Of a DNA stretch of 64,000 nucleotides, positions 62,685 through 64,000 are shown one piece after another. Made by a program: the position numbers and the translations under genes. The stretch covers positions 1-64,000 of the forward strand of contig UBJO01000046.1 in the NCBI GenBank assembly GCA_900465665.1. The letters are read 5' to 3'. Under the pieces are notes generated by a model that saw nothing but the letters and a program-made list of their open reading frames with translations, was not told where the DNA came from and searched no databases. How positions within the stretch are numbered: the first letter of the stretch is position 1; each line of letters opens with the position of its first letter. The DNA comes from Hyphomicrobiales bacterium. GTDB lineage: Bacteria > Pseudomonadota > Alphaproteobacteria > Rhizobiales > Rhizobiaceae.

Positions 62685-63230
62685 GTGGATAGTCGGAACG
62701 TCTGGATTATTAATCGTGCCTACGCATTGTGGGAGCAGGCGGGGCGTCCCTTTGGACAAGACGAGCAGCACTGGAGCCGAGCAGCAACGGAGTACGACTT
62801 GCGCGACGCGACGAGCGGGTCCAGCGACGGCGCGGAAGTCATCGAAGTGCCAAGCGACCAGCCTGCCTTGGCCGGCGATGTCAACCCAAACGTTTTGATC
62901 GTCGAAGACGAGCCACAGCTCAGATTCGATACCGTGGACTTCCTGGAACGGGCGGGCTTGCGCACTTTGGAAGCCTCGAATGCCGACGAGGCGATGGTAC
63001 ACATGAAAAATAATGACATCGCCATCCTTGTCACAGACATCAACATGCCGGGATCGATGGACGGGCTAGGTCTCGTTGCAACCGTACGCAGGCGCTGGCC
63101 CGCGACCCGGATCATCGTGACCTCAGGTCTGATCAGGCTCTCACATCGCGACCTGGACGATGGAGTGGCTTTCGTTCCAAAGCCTGCCGGCGGCCTGGAA
63201 CTTCTCAACTTGGTTGCTAGGTCAGCATAG
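62685..63230 (+). CDS. DUF2934-receiver fusion protein
   Basis: 181 residues. The N-terminal segment (about 6-35: WIINRAYALWEQAGRPFGQD, EQHW) is the DUF2934 signature. A short linker is followed by a receiver (about 68-181): NVLIVEDEPQLRF, phospho-acceptor Asp in LVTDINMPGSMDG, Lys in FVPKPAGGLEL. GTG start with AAAGGAG eight bases upstream. DUF2934 proteins are small stress-related proteins; fusing one to a response-regulator domain is unusual. No kinase is adjacent. Confidence 0.88.
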   Translation: MDSRNVWIINRAYALWEQAGRPFGQDEQHWSRAATEYDLRDATSGSSDGAEVIEVPSDQPALAGDVNPNVLIVEDEPQLRFDTVDFLERAGLRTLEASNADEAMVHMKNNDIAILVTDINMPGSMDGLGLVATVRRRWPATRIIVTSGLIRLSHRDLDDGVAFVPKPAGGLELLNLVARSA

Positions 63231-63256
63231 CCACAACTTACTTTGAGCGATCTCAA

Positions 63257-63278
63257 GCTCCGCCGCCTACGGCGGAGC
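63257..63278 (+). terminator. Hairpin after the DUF2934-receiver gene
   Basis: GCTCCGCCG-CCTA-CGGCGGAGC, perfect nine-base stem, 26 bases after the stop. Followed by weak T content only. Confidence 0.55.
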
Positions 63279-63431
63279 GACCTTGAAATTCACCAGATTG
63301 CCTGAGGTGCACAGCTGTACTAAGGCCACAAAAGCAGTTCTTTCTTTGTGCGATGGCGATGCGGTCTGCCGTTCATTGCTAGACGCCGTGAGGGTGTAGC
63401 GCAACGTTACGACCCACCAGTCTTCGAAATG

Positions 63432-63456
63432 GGAACCAAGCGCCGGTCTAAACATT
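63432..63456 (+). promoter_or_regulatory. GGAAC-N16-CATT, possible EcfG/RpoE2 promoter
   Basis: GGAAC (63432-63436), 16 bases, CATT (63453-63456), 26 bases before the SDR start. Meets GGAAC-N18-TT. Confidence 0.45.
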
Positions 63457-63481
63457 GCGGTTTCTAAAGGAGATGTACCAC

Positions 63482-64000
63482 ATGGAGCTTCGGGGAAAAA
63501 CCGCACTCGTCACCGGTGCCGGATCCGGGATTGGTAAGGCGGCCGCAACTAGGCTGGCAGCGGAAGGCGCCCGCGTTGCGGTGCTTAGCCGCACGGCAGA
63601 AGAGATCGAAAAGACCTGCGCAGAAATCCGCTCGGCCGGCGGTGAAGCTATTGCATTGACCGCCGACACCAGCGATGAGGCGGCAATGCGCAATGCTGTC
63701 AGTGAGCTTGTGGGCCAGTTCGGCGGCATCGACATCGTCGTTGCCAATGCCGGTATCAACGGTGTCTGGGCGCCGATCGATGACCTTAAGCCGCAAGAGT
63801 GGGACAAGACGATAGCGATCAATCTGCGCGGCACCTATCTGACCTTGCATCTCACCGTGCCGCATCTGAAGGCGGCCGGCAGCGGCTCGATCATTGTCGT
63901 TTCCTCGATCAACGGCACCCGCACCTTCACCACACCGGGCGCCACTGCCTATTCTGCGACCAAAGCAGCGCAGGTTGCGATGGTCCAACAACTGGCGCTG
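63482..64000 (+). CDS. SDR-family oxidoreductase, cut by window edge
   Basis: 173 codons visible, open to the right edge. LVTGAGSGIGKAAATRLAAE is the cofactor motif, VANAGINGVW matches NNAG, catalytic Ser is in VVSSINGTRT and YSATKAAQVAM holds YxxxK. ATG 63482 has AAGGAG upstream. This is a more typical SDR than the pair at 38903/43493. Substrate unknown. Confidence 0.9.
   Translation, partial: MELRGKTALVTGAGSGIGKAAATRLAAEGARVAVLSRTAEEIEKTCAEIRSAGGEAIALTADTSDEAAMRNAVSELVGQFGGIDIVVANAGINGVWAPIDDLKPQEWDKTIAINLRGTYLTLHLTVPHLKAAGSGSIIVVSSINGTRTFTTPGATAYSATKAAQVAMVQQLAL

Noticed and set aside
1-64000. CRISPR arrays, tRNA or rRNA genes
   Set aside because: I scanned for regularly spaced repeats and for tRNA-like cloverleaf ends and found none convincing; short RNAs could still be missed by eye.

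Overview
The window looks like an accessory or stress-response stretch of an alphaproteobacterial genome, most likely Rhizobiaceae (Rhizobium/Agrobacterium/Sinorhizobium type). Reasons: moderately high GC, several HWE/HisKA_2 histidine kinases with single-domain response regulators, a ligase-only LigD-like protein, many small rhizobial-type stress proteins (DUF892, DUF2945, DUF3606, DUF2934, a CsbD remnant), and promoters of the form GGAAC-N16-nnTT that match the alphaproteobacterial general-stress sigma factor (EcfG/RpoE2). No rRNA, tRNA, CRISPR array, replication origin or phage was recognised.

Layout. 1-8.0 kb: an edge-truncated OB-fold-like exported protein divergent from an OmpR/PhoB-type two-component pair, a PNPOx-like flavoprotein, small stress proteins, a LigD-type ATP-dependent DNA ligase and a DUF892 ferritin-like protein. 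8.3-15.4 kb: a short LOV protein, a CheB-CheR-PAS-HWE hybrid kinase with its receiver, a VOC protein, and a second HWE kinase/receiver operon. 15.6-19.9 kb: small membrane proteins around a DDE insertion sequence. 19.8-28.3 kb: pyruvate oxidase-like PoxB, then a FecR-TPR-beta-barrel protein convergent with an operon of a Pycsar-effector-like membrane protein (DUF5706/PycTM) and a CHASE2 class III nucleotide cyclase. 29.0-33.3 kb: a four-gene LOV/GAF/PAS kinase and receiver operon. 33.4-36.6 kb: phosphoesterase, WYL regulator, DUF1330, esterase.

36.7-49.1 kb: a catabolic/detoxification island of TetR-MFS-SDR-amidohydrolase-NTF2, two paralogous LysR regulators, SDR, quinone oxidoreductase, YcjY-type hydrolase, isochorismatase-like hydrolase and pirin. 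49.2-57.4 kb: small hypotheticals, a cupredoxin, an IS5-type element with a passenger gene and CTAG target duplication, an XRE regulator and a PHB-depolymerase-like esterase. 57.9-64 kb: an orphan receiver, divergent glgX and treZ, a DUF2934-receiver fusion, and an SDR running off the right edge.

How it fits together. Two themes stand out. One is general stress: twelve GGAAC-N16-nnTT sites lie upstream of genes, eleven of them 25-53 bases from the start codon, in front of stress proteins, the ligase, a LOV kinase operon, glgX and treZ. The kinases of the HWE/HisKA_2 class are the kind that feed that response. The other is the CHASE2 cyclase plus PycTM-like operon, which resembles Pycsar signalling logic (cyclase plus cyclic-nucleotide-responsive membrane effector) but has a periplasm-sensing transmembrane cyclase and a FecR outer-membrane partner. 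This is the best candidate for an undescribed system here.
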